Source: an uncultured Treponema sp. (lineage in GTDB: Bacteria > Spirochaetota > Spirochaetia > Treponematales > Treponemataceae). Taken from it: DNA of 61,264 nt. A program made the translations under genes and the position numbers. Under the pieces are notes generated by a model. That model saw nothing but the letters and a program-made list of their open reading frames with translations, was not told the origin of the DNA and ran no database searches. The stretch is from assembly GCA_946410085.1 (NCBI GenBank), contig CAMJZA010000013.1:1-61264 (forward strand), given 5' to 3'. Shown here piece by piece: positions 48,833 through 58,385 of this stretch; position 1 is the stretch's first letter; every line of letters starts with the position of its first letter.

Positions 48833-50269
48833 ATGAATGAAAGCAGTATCTTAACAGATTATAAACTGGAAAAGCTCATAAAGGACGGAGAAGGCTTTAC
48901 TGTTGAATTCAAAAAGTGCAGGAACGCCCTGCCGGCTTCTATTTTTGAGACCGTCTGCTCATTCTCCAACCGTTACGGCGGATTCATCCTGCTGGGCGTT
49001 GATGATTCTGGAAAAGTTTTGGGCGTGGAAGCATCTGCTGTCCAAAAAATCAAAAAGGATTTTATCAACACGCTCAACAACCCGAATAAAATTCGTCCGT
49101 CGCTGTTCCTGAATCTTGAGGAATATGAATACGAAGGAAAAACGATTCTCTGGGTATATGTACCTGTCAATTCCGATGTTGAATACTGTGACGGCAAGGT
49201 TTATGACCGCAACGGAGATGCAGACCAGGACATAACAAAATCCGTTGATCTGGTGGCGAACCTTTACAGCAGAAAGTCGCATGATTTTTATGAGCGGACA
49301 CTGCTTCCCTATGCAACGCTTGACCACCTTCGGCTTGACTTGATTCCAAAAGTGAAGCAGCTTGTGCAGATTAAGAATACTTTGCATCCGTGGAAGGACA
49401 TGGATGCAATGGACATCTTTAAAAGTTCGGGACTGTACAAGGACAATCTCATCACAGGAAAAAAAGGCTTCAATCTTGCGGCGATTCTTCTGTTCGGCAA
49501 GGACACGGCTATTCAGTCATGCCTTCCGGCGTATAAAACCGACGCAATTTTCCGCGACAAGAATCCAGACCGCTACGATGACCGCCTGATTGTAGAGACA
49601 AATCTAATCGAAAGTTACGAGAGGCTGATGGAGTTCGTTCAGAAGCATACTGATGACAGATTCTTTCTGGTTGACAACTTGTCGACCAGCGTACGCGACA
49701 AGATTGCCCGTGAGGTTGTTGTGAACACGCTTGTTCACCGCGAGTATTCAAGCGCATATCCTGCAAAGCTGATTATCACAAAAGACAGCCTTTATACTGA
49801 AAACTGGAACCGCTCCACAAAGTTCGGACGGCTTACCCCCGATAACTTTACTCCCTACCCGAAGAATCCGCTTATAGCAAAGTTTTTTATGGAACTTGGA
49901 ATGGCGGACACGCTCGGTTCAGGAGTACGCAACCTGTACAAGTTCACAAAAATCTATTCCAATACAGAGCCTTTTTTGGAAGAAGGGGATGTGTTCAAGA
50001 CTACGGTTTTGCTTGAAAATGGCGGAATAAATGGCGGAATAAATGGCGGAATAAATGGCGGAATAAATGAGACTGAAAAAGTGCTTCTCGAAGCAATAAA
50101 AGCAAATCCTTTTGCTCGAAATGAAGATTTAGTACAAATCTCTTCATTTTCAAGTAGAACAGTGGACCGTACAATAAAAGCACTCCGCGAAAAAGGTGTT
50201 CTAAAACGTGAAGGTGCAAAGAAAAATGGACATTGGCTTGTACTTGCACAAAATCAGGAGAATATATAG
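48833..50269 (+). CDS. AlbA_2 (Schlafen-like) ATP-binding regulator, first gene of the defence island
   Basis: A 478-residue protein. The N-terminal AlbA_2 domain has TVEFKKCRNALPASIFETVCSFSNRYGGFILLGVDDSGKVLG, the usual E-F-K ... A-x-x-N-x-x-GG-x-x-x-x-G-V-x-D pattern. A middle HATPase_c_4-like region has VVNTLVHREYS and TLGSGVRNLYKFT. A 12-bp repeat (50029-50076) makes four NGGI units, and a C-terminal winged helix follows (EDLVQISSFSSRTVDRTIKALREKGVLKREG). Such proteins are putative transcriptional regulators often found in defence islands. The stop is two bases before the helicase start, so they are co-transcribed. Confidence 0.85.
   Translation: MNESSILTDYKLEKLIKDGEGFTVEFKKCRNALPASIFETVCSFSNRYGGFILLGVDDSGKVLGVEASAVQKIKKDFINTLNNPNKIRPSLFLNLEEYEYEGKTILWVYVPVNSDVEYCDGKVYDRNGDADQDITKSVDLVANLYSRKSHDFYERTLLPYATLDHLRLDLIPKVKQLVQIKNTLHPWKDMDAMDIFKSSGLYKDNLITGKKGFNLAAILLFGKDTAIQSCLPAYKTDAIFRDKNPDRYDDRLIVETNLIESYERLMEFVQKHTDDRFFLVDNLSTSVRDKIAREVVVNTLVHREYSSAYPAKLIITKDSLYTENWNRSTKFGRLTPDNFTPYPKNPLIAKFFMELGMADTLGSGVRNLYKFTKIYSNTEPFLEEGDVFKTTVLLENGGINGGINGGINGGINETEKVLLEAIKANPFARNEDLVQISSFSSRTVDRTIKALREKGVLKREGAKKNGHWLVLAQNQENI
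50029..50076 (+). repeat. In-frame 12-bp repeat (NGGI)
   Basis: Four copies of AATGGCGGAATA in a linker between domains. Similar NGGI runs occur in this regulator family. The number can vary by slippage without a frameshift. Confidence 0.85.
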
Positions 50270-50271
50270 AC

Positions 50272-53200
50272 ATGGCAAACACAGAAACTGTAGCAGACAC
50301 GCTGATTAGGGACAACAAGGCGTATGGCAACGTCGGGGACTTCCTGAAAGAGGTCGTAAAGGAAGGTTCCGAGCTTTCCGTTGTTTCTGCATACTTCACG
50401 ATATTCGCCTATTACGGCCTGCACGAGCAGCTTGATGCCATAAAGGGCATGAAGTTCCTGTTCGGCGAGCCTACGTTCATAAAAGGGCTGGATGCCGATG
50501 TCAGGAGCTATAAGATAGAGGATGATTCCATCATCATCTCCCCGTCAGAACGTTTCTCACAGAAACGCATTGCTCACAAGTGTGCAGAATGGATAAAGGA
50601 CAAGGTGGAGATAAAGTCCATCGTAAAGCCCAATTTCCTGCACGGAAAGATGTACTATGTCCACAGGCAGATTCAGGACTTGCAGGAAAAAAAGGCGATT
50701 TCCGGCAGCTCCAACTTCACGACAAGCGGACTGGGGCTTAAAAAGGACTGCAACAATGTGGAGCTGAACCTCATCGTGGACAGCGACCGACAGAAAGAGG
50801 AACTGAAGGGCTGGTTTGACCAGATTTGGAACGACACGACCGGACTGGTGCAGGATGTAAAGGTTGAAGTGCTCAAGTATCTGGAGCAGCTGTACAAGGA
50901 GAATGAGCCGGAGCTGGTCTATTTCAAGACCCTGTATTCGATTTTCAAGGACTACCTTGAAGAGCAGATGGACAGCAAGCTCTTTGACGAGACTGCGTTC
51001 AAGGACACGGTTGTCTGGAACAAGCTTTATGAATTTCAGAAAGACGGTGTGAAAGGTGCAATCAACAAGCTTTTAAAGCATAACGGTTGCATAATTGCAG
51101 ATTCGGTCGGCTTGGGTAAAACTTTTGAAGCTCTTGCGGTAATTAAATATTTTGAACTTAGAAATTACCGTGTTCTTGTGCTTTGTCCTAAAAAATTGAG
51201 CGACAACTGGACTGTGTATCAGGCAAGCAAAAACAGTACTTTGAATATACTTGCCAAAGACCGATTCCAGTACAACATCTTGTATCATACAGATATGGGG
51301 CGTGAGACAGGCAAATCCGGCGCAGATGGACATGATTTTGCAACTTTCAACTGGGGCACATACGATCTTGTTGTAATTGATGAAAGCCACAACTTTAAGG
51401 GCAATCCGCTTGAAGCAGAAAAGAACGGTGAAAAGCACATGAATCGTGCCAAATGGCTGATGGAGAAAATCATAAAGTCCGGCAGCAAAACAAAAGTCCT
51501 TATGCTTTCGGCTACTCCTGTAAACAACAGTCTTAAAGATTTGAGAAACCAGATAAACCTGATTACAGAAGGCAATCAGTCTGCTCTTTTTGAAACAACA
51601 GGAATTAACGATATAGCAAATACTCTGGAAAGTGCACAGAAGCAGTTTACCTATTGGGCTGATCCGAATAAAAACCCGGAACGGACAACAAAACAGCTTA
51701 TGGAAAAACTTGATTCATCATTTTTCAAGTTGCTCGATGAGCTTACGATTGCACGTTCAAGAAAACACATTACAAAATTCTATAATGAAGCTGATGTCGG
51801 AAAATTCCCAGAAAGAAAAAAGCCTATTCCTGTTTATTCTAAAATTGACACGCTTGATGAATTCCCTGAGTATTCAGCGATTAACAATCAGATTTCAAGT
51901 TACCAGCTTTCTGTTTTCAATCCGTCTAAATATGTTAAAGAAGAAAAAAAAGATTATTATGCAAAACTTGCAGGCTCTTCGGTTGAAGCTTTCATACAGG
52001 AAGACCGTGAAAAATCTTTGATTGGCATGATGAAAGTGGGCTATCTAAAACGCCTTGAAAGTTCCATTCATTCTTTTGCAATTTCAATTGACCGCACTGT
52101 AAATCAGATAACGAATCTTCTCAATAAAATAGACGAGTATGAAAAACTCTCTGAAAGCGAAAAAGAAAAATTTGCTTTGCAAAACCAAATTGAGCAGGAT
52201 TTTGATGAAGACGAGAACTTTTCAGAAGATGCAGATTCATCTGGTGATTTTGACAGTGAAAATCTGTTCGTCGGTAAGAAGCTCAAGTTCAGCCTTGCGG
52301 ACTTAAAGCTCGATGAATGGAAAAAGGACTTGCGTGCTGACCGTTCTGCAATGATTTTGATAAAAAACTCCGCAAAAGAAATTACAGCGGAGCGCGATTC
52401 AAAACTGCAAGATTTGAAAAAGCTGATTTTCGACAAGGTGAAAAATCCTTTCAATCCGCAAAACAAAAAAGTTATTGTCTTTACGGCATTCTCTGACACG
52501 GCAGAATATCTTTATAAAGAAATTCAACCTTGGGCAAAAAAAGAGCTTGGGCTTGAATCAGGACTTGTGTGCGGCTCAAAGAGTAATGCAAGCTGGGGCA
52601 AAACCGACTTCAATATGATTCTTACAAATTTTGCGCCAAAAGCAAAGCACCGCGATGAATTGAACCTCGGTGAGGACGAAACGTCAAAGGAACTTGATAT
52701 TCTGATTGCAACGGACTGCATCAGCGAGGGCCAGAACCTGCAGGACGGCGATTACCTCATAAACTATGACATCCACTGGAATCCTGTGCGCATCATCCAG
52801 CGGTTTGGACGCATTGACCGTCTGGGTAGCACAAATGCAAGCATCCAGCTGGTGAACTTCTGGCCAACGCAGGATTTGGATGACTACATAAACCTGAAGA
52901 CCCGCGTAGAAAGCCGTATGGCCCTTGTGGATTTGACCGCGACCAACGAGGACAACATTCTTGATAACTCCGAGGCAAAGGAACTTATCGCCGAGGACTT
53001 GAAGTACCGTGATCAGCAGCTCAAACGCCTGAAAGACGAAGTGCTTGATTTGGAGGACATGTCGGATTCCATCTCATTGACCGACTTTACGCTGGACGAT
53101 TTCCGCGTGGAGCTTTCAAATTTCATAAAGGACAATGCCGGGAAAATGGAAAGCGTGCCGGATGGGGTTTATGCCGTCGTTCCCTGTGACAAACAAAACA

Positions 53201-53634
53201 TTGAGGCAAGCGCACGGAACATCATCCGGCCGGGCGTGATTTACTGCCTTCGGCAAAAGAACCAGAACGAGGATTGCGGGCAGGTGAATCCGCTCAATCC
53301 CTATTTCCTTGTCTATGTGTACGAGGACGGAACGGTGCGGTTCAACTACACAAGCGCGAAATCAGTCCTGGAAGTATACCGCCTGCTGTGTTCCGGGGAA
53401 AAAGCCCCGTATGACGCGCTCTGCGACCTGTTCAATAAGGAAACCAAGAACGGCTCCGATATGGGAAAGTATTCTGCCCTGCTGGAAAAAGCGGTTGATG
53501 AAATCACCACCAGCTTTAAGAAGCGGAGCGCGGCACGGTTGACGACGGGTAGGAGCGGTATCCTTATTACAAAGGAGAAGCAGGCCTCCTGCATGGGCGA
53601 CTTTGAGCTTGTCACCTGGCTTGTGATAAAGTAG
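50272..53634 (+). CDS. PLD-nuclease/SF2 helicase fusion
   Basis: A 1120-residue protein. The N-terminal phospholipase-D-type nuclease has HGKMYY (His about 124, H-x-K) and GSSNFTTSG (about 145-153). A SNF2-like SF2 helicase follows: IIADSVGLGKTFEAL (Walker A, about 273-287), VVIDESHNF (DEAH-type box, D about 370), LSATPVNNS (about 412), then after a long acidic, AT-rich insert the C-terminal motifs IATDCISEGQNLQ (about 812) and QRFGRIDRLGS (about 842). Similar PLD-helicases accompany methylases in defence loci, where the helicase translocates and the nuclease cuts invading DNA. AGGAG lies 11 bases before the ATG. Base composition shifts at about 51,060 and 52,670. Confidence 0.9.
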   Translation: MANTETVADTLIRDNKAYGNVGDFLKEVVKEGSELSVVSAYFTIFAYYGLHEQLDAIKGMKFLFGEPTFIKGLDADVRSYKIEDDSIIISPSERFSQKRIAHKCAEWIKDKVEIKSIVKPNFLHGKMYYVHRQIQDLQEKKAISGSSNFTTSGLGLKKDCNNVELNLIVDSDRQKEELKGWFDQIWNDTTGLVQDVKVEVLKYLEQLYKENEPELVYFKTLYSIFKDYLEEQMDSKLFDETAFKDTVVWNKLYEFQKDGVKGAINKLLKHNGCIIADSVGLGKTFEALAVIKYFELRNYRVLVLCPKKLSDNWTVYQASKNSTLNILAKDRFQYNILYHTDMGRETGKSGADGHDFATFNWGTYDLVVIDESHNFKGNPLEAEKNGEKHMNRAKWLMEKIIKSGSKTKVLMLSATPVNNSLKDLRNQINLITEGNQSALFETTGINDIANTLESAQKQFTYWADPNKNPERTTKQLMEKLDSSFFKLLDELTIARSRKHITKFYNEADVGKFPERKKPIPVYSKIDTLDEFPEYSAINNQISSYQLSVFNPSKYVKEEKKDYYAKLAGSSVEAFIQEDREKSLIGMMKVGYLKRLESSIHSFAISIDRTVNQITNLLNKIDEYEKLSESEKEKFALQNQIEQDFDEDENFSEDADSSGDFDSENLFVGKKLKFSLADLKLDEWKKDLRADRSAMILIKNSAKEITAERDSKLQDLKKLIFDKVKNPFNPQNKKVIVFTAFSDTAEYLYKEIQPWAKKELGLESGLVCGSKSNASWGKTDFNMILTNFAPKAKHRDELNLGEDETSKELDILIATDCISEGQNLQDGDYLINYDIHWNPVRIIQRFGRIDRLGSTNASIQLVNFWPTQDLDDYINLKTRVESRMALVDLTATNEDNILDNSEAKELIAEDLKYRDQQLKRLKDEVLDLEDMSDSISLTDFTLDDFRVELSNFIKDNAGKMESVPDGVYAVVPCDKQNIEASARNIIRPGVIYCLRQKNQNEDCGQVNPLNPYFLVYVYEDGTVRFNYTSAKSVLEVYRLLCSGEKAPYDALCDLFNKETKNGSDMGKYSALLEKAVDEITTSFKKRSAARLTTGRSGILITKEKQASCMGDFELVTWLVIK

Positions 53635-53644
53635 GAAGAGAACT

Positions 53645-54682
53645 ATGACAGAAAATAACAGCGAAATTATAATCTATAATACAGACGATGGAAAAGCCGA
53701 CGTAAAGCTGTATTCCAAAGACGGCGTAATCTGGATGAACCAGCAGCAGATGGCGTTACTTTTTGACACCTCCAAGCAAAATATCAGTCTTCATATTGCT
53801 AATATTTTACAAGATAAAGAATTAGATGAAAAAGCAGTTGTCAAGGATTACTTGACAACTGCTTCGGACGACAAAAAATATAATGTGACATACTATGCAC
53901 TTCCTATGGTATTGGCTGTTGGTTTTCGTGTCCGAAGTATTCGCGGGATTCAGTTCAGAAAATGGGCTAATAAAAATCTTACAGAATTCTTGCAGAAAGG
54001 TTTTGTAATGGACGATGAACGCCTAAAAAATCCTGACGGACGTCCAGATTATTTTGACGAGCTTCTTGAACGAATCCGTGACATCCGTGCAAGCGAAAAA
54101 CGCTTTTATCAGAAAATCCGGGATTTGTTTGCACTTTCTTCCGATTATGACGCAACGGACAAGGCAACACAAATGTTTTTTGCCGCTACACAGAACAAAC
54201 TGATTTATGCCGTTACTCGTCAAACTGCCGCTGAACTTATTTTAGCTCGTGCTGACAGTTCCAAGCCGAATATGAACCTTACAAGCTGGAAAGGAAAAAT
54301 CGTCCGCAAACAGGATATTTACACAAGCAAAAACTATTTGACAGAAGATGAGCTTGATTCATTAAACCGAATCGTAACAATCTTTTTAGAAAGCGCAGAG
54401 TTACGCGCAAAAATGCGGAAAGATTTAACCATTCGTTACTGGGAAGAAAATGTAGATAAACTCATAACCGACCACGACTTGCCTTTGCTTGGTGACAAAG
54501 GCAGCCGTTCCCATAAACAGATGGAATCAGAAGTTGAGAAAATCTATATTGAATTTGATAAACGACGAAAAGCCTTTGATGCACAAGAAGCCGACGGACA
54601 GGATGAAGCGGAGATTATGGCTGAGATGAAAATGCTTGATGATATAGAAAATAAAATTAAGCTGAGATTGGAGAATAACTAA
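53645..54682 (+). CDS. RhuM-family protein
   Basis: A 345-residue RhuM (virulence protein/RhuM) family member: IIYNTDDGKADVKLYSKDGVIWMNQQQMALLFDTSKQNISLHIANIL, then YYALPMVLAVGFRVRSIRGIQFRKWANKNL, a helical middle (EKRFYQKIRDLFALSSDYD) and a charged C-terminus. RhuM proteins are frequent companions of type I and IIG restriction systems and are thought to modulate them; the mechanism is unknown. It starts 10 bases after the helicase stop and ends one base before the methylase start, so it is inside the operon. Confidence 0.92.
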   Translation: MTENNSEIIIYNTDDGKADVKLYSKDGVIWMNQQQMALLFDTSKQNISLHIANILQDKELDEKAVVKDYLTTASDDKKYNVTYYALPMVLAVGFRVRSIRGIQFRKWANKNLTEFLQKGFVMDDERLKNPDGRPDYFDELLERIRDIRASEKRFYQKIRDLFALSSDYDATDKATQMFFAATQNKLIYAVTRQTAAELILARADSSKPNMNLTSWKGKIVRKQDIYTSKNYLTEDELDSLNRIVTIFLESAELRAKMRKDLTIRYWEENVDKLITDHDLPLLGDKGSRSHKQMESEVEKIYIEFDKRRKAFDAQEADGQDEAEIMAEMKMLDDIENKIKLRLENN

Positions 54683-54683
54683 A

Positions 54684-57600
54684 ATGGCAAAGAATACTGA
54701 TGAAAAGCTGAATATTCAGGAAGCAATTAAGGCATTTGCAAAAGATGATATTTCAAAAGCCGGTATAAATCTCTTTACGACGATTGGCTACGACACGAGC
54801 CTGCAAGCGCCTCTGGAAGACAAGACCTTCGCTGAATTCAACGAGCTGTATGTTCAGGAATCCCCCAATCGTGAGCGGTTCAGCGAAGGGCGGGCGCTTG
54901 TTGGCGACTGGAAATCTATCGACATCCTCTTCCAGCTGACAGACGACTCCTTCAAAGGACAGGGGAAGCTTTTTGACTCCAAGGTGAATCCGTACGAGAA
55001 GCAGTCCTATCTGTGCTTTGCGGTGGAACTCAGTAAAGATGAATATACCAAAACGCAGATTTCAAATATTACACGTGAAATAAACAAACTGTTCTCGATT
55101 CCGATTCTCGTGATTTTCAAATATGGCGGGTACATAACGCTTGCAGTAATCAATCGCCGGGTGAACAAGAAAGACAGTGACCGCGACGTATTGGAAAAGG
55201 TCACGCTCATCAAGGATATCGTCATAGACCGTCCGCACAGGGCGCACATCGAGATTCTGGCGGATATGTCGCTTGACAGCTTGAACAGGACGTACGACAT
55301 CCACAGTTTTGAAGGACTGCACAAGGCATGGACAGAAGTCCTTGACACGCAGACTCTGAACAAGCGCTTTTACACGGAGCTTTCCAACTGGTACTTCTGG
55401 GCAATCAAGACCGTTGTGTATCCGGGATATGAGATGGAGGCGGACAAGGAGGGGCTTTTCAAGCGGGATGACAAAATACGCGAGCACAACGCAAAGAACC
55501 TCATCCGCCTTTTGACCCGGCTCTTGTTCGTCTGGTTCATCAAGGAAAAGGATTTGATTCCCGAGGAACTTTTTGACGAAAAAAGTATTGCTTCCATCAT
55601 TACGCGTTTTGCTCCCGAGTTCAGCAAGGATGATGGCTTAGCTGATCCCGAAAAGGCGAGCATCTACTACAAGGCAATTCTTCAAAATCTCTTTTTTGCG
55701 AGCCTTAATGCCGAACAAAGCAAACGGGCTTTCCGTATTGACGGACAGAATCAGAACGCCACGAGCCTGATGCGCTACAAACGATACCACAAGAATCCGG
55801 AAGCTTTTGTAAGCCTTATAGAATCGAAAGTTCCGTTCATGAACGGAGGTCTTTTTGAGTGTCTGGACCATCAGGACGACGAGCTGAAAGGCCGGAAGGG
55901 GGGAGCTGTAATCGACTACGAGGATGGCTTCAGCGACCGGAGCGACAACGAGCTTTTTGTTCCCGACTACATTTTCTTTGGAAAGGACGTGCAGGTTGAC
56001 CTGAGCAGCGAATACGATGACAAAAAGAAAAAGGAAGTCACGGTAAACGGAATCATCAACATCCTGCAAAAATACAAGTTCACGATTGCAGAAAACACAC
56101 CGGTGGAAGAGGACATCGCGCTTGACCCGGAGCTTCTAGGCCGCGTGTTTGAAAACCTTCTTGCTTCTTACAACCCTGAAACAAAAACAAATGCCCGCAA
56201 ACAGACAGGAAGTTTTTATACTCCAAGACCAATTGTAGAATACATGGTTGATGAAAGCTTAAAAGCTTATTTAAAAACAAAGATAAAAGATGCAGCACTT
56301 TCAAAAGGAACTTTGGAAGAAAAAACAAAAGCTGTAGAAGAACTCGAAAACACTCTTGATTCAAAACTCGACAATCTCATCGGTTATAATGAAACTGAAC
56401 CTGAGTTTTCTGCAGAAGAACGTTTCCAGATTTTACGTTATATCGATGAATGTAAAATCTTAGACCCTGCCTGTGGTTCTGGTGCTTTCCCTATGGGAAT
56501 TTTACAGAAAATGGTTTATGTAATTCATAAGCTTGACCCGCAGAACGACAATTGGAAGCAGATTCAGATTCAAAAGATTTCTAATGATACAAAGCTTACT
56601 CCAAAAGAAAAGAATGAGCTTCAAAAAGAAATCCTCACAGTATTTGATGATAACGAACTGGACTATGCACGAAAGCTCTATTTGATTGAAAATTGTATAC
56701 ACGGAATAGACATACAGCCGATTGCCACACAGATAAGCCGACTTAGATTCTTTATCTCGCTTATTGTTGACCAGAAGGTTGATGGAAATAAGGCAAATTT
56801 TGGTGTGCGTCCGCTGCCTAATCTTGAAAACCGTTTTGTTACCGCAAACAGTTTGATTGGGCTTGATAATCAGACAGGCTATCTTGCGGAAGCTGAGATT
56901 ATTGATTTAAAGGAAGAACTGAAAACAATCCGCCACAAATTGTTCAACGCAAAAAGTCCTTCCTATAAATTTGAGCTTAAACAGAAAGACAAAGAAATCA
57001 GAGGTAAGATGGAGCAGGTGCTTCTTGACTCTGGCTTTGGAAAGCAAAATGCCAGCATGATTTCCACCTGGGATCCCTATGATAAGAACAAGAGTGCAGA
57101 TTTCTTTGATGCAGAATGGATGTTCGGAATAAAGGATGGTTTTGATATTGTGATTGGGAATCCTCCATATATTTCTGCTCCAGCACAGATTGTTGATACT
57201 GTCATGAACAAACAACGTCAACAGCTTATTGATTCGGATAGGTTCAAATCCTTGTATCAGAAATGGGATATGTATATTGTTTTCATTGAATTGGGTTTGC
57301 AGTTGAGTAAACAGAATGGAATTCTTTCTATGATTGTACCATATCCATTAACCAATCAATTGTATGCAAAAGTCCTTCGTAAAATCCTTGTTGAAGAAAA
57401 CGACATGTTTGAGCTTGCCGATTTGAACGGCACAAAGATTTTTGATAATGCTACTGTGAGCAATTGTATTCCATTTGTAAGAAAGTCTAAAACAAAAGGA
57501 AAAACATGGATTAGCAAGGTTGATGAAAATCTGAAAATCATCCGGGAATTTTTACAAAATCATAGCGACCTTGTGCAAGATGAAAAAACGTATGTTTGGA

Positions 57601-58382
57601 ACGTAACGCAGGAAAAACGCGAAACGAACCGCCACGCCGATATGCATGTTTTGGGTGATTTTTGCTTTATAAGTTATGGCCTGCGATTAAATTCTGACGA
57701 AAAAACTGCAAGAGGCGAGTTCAAAAAAGCTGATTTGTTAAGTGAAACTCCCGATGCGATTCATTGTCGAAAATTGATTGAAGGAAAAGATATTGAGCGA
57801 TATCAAATTAGGAAAATTCATTATGTTGAGTGGGGAACAGATAGGTGTCCAGCAAAATTAGTTCGCCCGACATTTTCCGAGTTCTACGATTTTCCAAAAT
57901 TATTTTGCAATTATCTGGGAAATTTGACTTGTGTAGCTGATTTTAAAAACCAATTTATTCATACGCATCTGATAACAGGTTGTGTTCTTTGGAAAGATTT
58001 GCATGGTGTTGAGAATAAAAGCATTACCTCAAGCATCAAAAAGTTCAGCACAATGGCTCGCGAGGCTATGGAAGAACTTTCTAAAACGATAGATTTGCGT
58101 TATTTGCTCGGCGTGATGAACTCAAAGTATGCTTCTGTGTTACTGACGAATTTGCGCGGCGGTGATTATCACATTTACCCAGAGCATATCCGTAATATCC
58201 CGATTCCATCTGCCACTCCCGACCAGCAAAAACCTATTATCGACCTTGTAGACAAAATCCTCGCTGCAAAAAAAGCCAATCCGCAGGCAGATACAATCAA
58301 AGAAGAAGCAGAAATCGACCGCCTTGTCTACACGCTCTATGGCCTTTCCGAAGACGAGATAAAGATTGTGGAGGGGAGGTAG
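54684..58382 (+). CDS. Eco57I-type restriction-modification methylase (type IIG-like)
   Basis: A 1232-residue protein. SAM-binding motif I is LDPACGSGAFPMGIL (about 593-607); the catalytic motif is IVIGNPPYISAPAQ (about 822-835), giving N6-adenine methylation of the Eco57I/PglX kind. The N-terminal 500 residues contain the region common to large Eco57I-type enzymes (VELSKDEYTKTQISNITREINKLFSIPILVIFKYG), but I cannot identify a certain PD-(D/E)XK nuclease motif. The C-terminal 300 residues (PTFSEFYDFPKLFCNYLGNLTCVADFKNQFIHTH; KYASVLLTNLRGGDYHIYPEHIRNIPIP) are a TaqI-like specificity region. GC is higher in 54.8-56.2 kb than after it. Nuclease activity may come from the PLD-helicase upstream. 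Confidence 0.9.
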   Translation: MAKNTDEKLNIQEAIKAFAKDDISKAGINLFTTIGYDTSLQAPLEDKTFAEFNELYVQESPNRERFSEGRALVGDWKSIDILFQLTDDSFKGQGKLFDSKVNPYEKQSYLCFAVELSKDEYTKTQISNITREINKLFSIPILVIFKYGGYITLAVINRRVNKKDSDRDVLEKVTLIKDIVIDRPHRAHIEILADMSLDSLNRTYDIHSFEGLHKAWTEVLDTQTLNKRFYTELSNWYFWAIKTVVYPGYEMEADKEGLFKRDDKIREHNAKNLIRLLTRLLFVWFIKEKDLIPEELFDEKSIASIITRFAPEFSKDDGLADPEKASIYYKAILQNLFFASLNAEQSKRAFRIDGQNQNATSLMRYKRYHKNPEAFVSLIESKVPFMNGGLFECLDHQDDELKGRKGGAVIDYEDGFSDRSDNELFVPDYIFFGKDVQVDLSSEYDDKKKKEVTVNGIINILQKYKFTIAENTPVEEDIALDPELLGRVFENLLASYNPETKTNARKQTGSFYTPRPIVEYMVDESLKAYLKTKIKDAALSKGTLEEKTKAVEELENTLDSKLDNLIGYNETEPEFSAEERFQILRYIDECKILDPACGSGAFPMGILQKMVYVIHKLDPQNDNWKQIQIQKISNDTKLTPKEKNELQKEILTVFDDNELDYARKLYLIENCIHGIDIQPIATQISRLRFFISLIVDQKVDGNKANFGVRPLPNLENRFVTANSLIGLDNQTGYLAEAEIIDLKEELKTIRHKLFNAKSPSYKFELKQKDKEIRGKMEQVLLDSGFGKQNASMISTWDPYDKNKSADFFDAEWMFGIKDGFDIVIGNPPYISAPAQIVDTVMNKQRQQLIDSDRFKSLYQKWDMYIVFIELGLQLSKQNGILSMIVPYPLTNQLYAKVLRKILVEENDMFELADLNGTKIFDNATVSNCIPFVRKSKTKGKTWISKVDENLKIIREFLQNHSDLVQDEKTYVWNVTQEKRETNRHADMHVLGDFCFISYGLRLNSDEKTARGEFKKADLLSETPDAIHCRKLIEGKDIERYQIRKIHYVEWGTDRCPAKLVRPTFSEFYDFPKLFCNYLGNLTCVADFKNQFIHTHLITGCVLWKDLHGVENKSITSSIKKFSTMAREAMEELSKTIDLRYLLGVMNSKYASVLLTNLRGGDYHIYPEHIRNIPIPSATPDQQKPIIDLVDKILAAKKANPQADTIKEEAEIDRLVYTLYGLSEDEIKIVEGR

Positions 58383-58385
58383 AGG

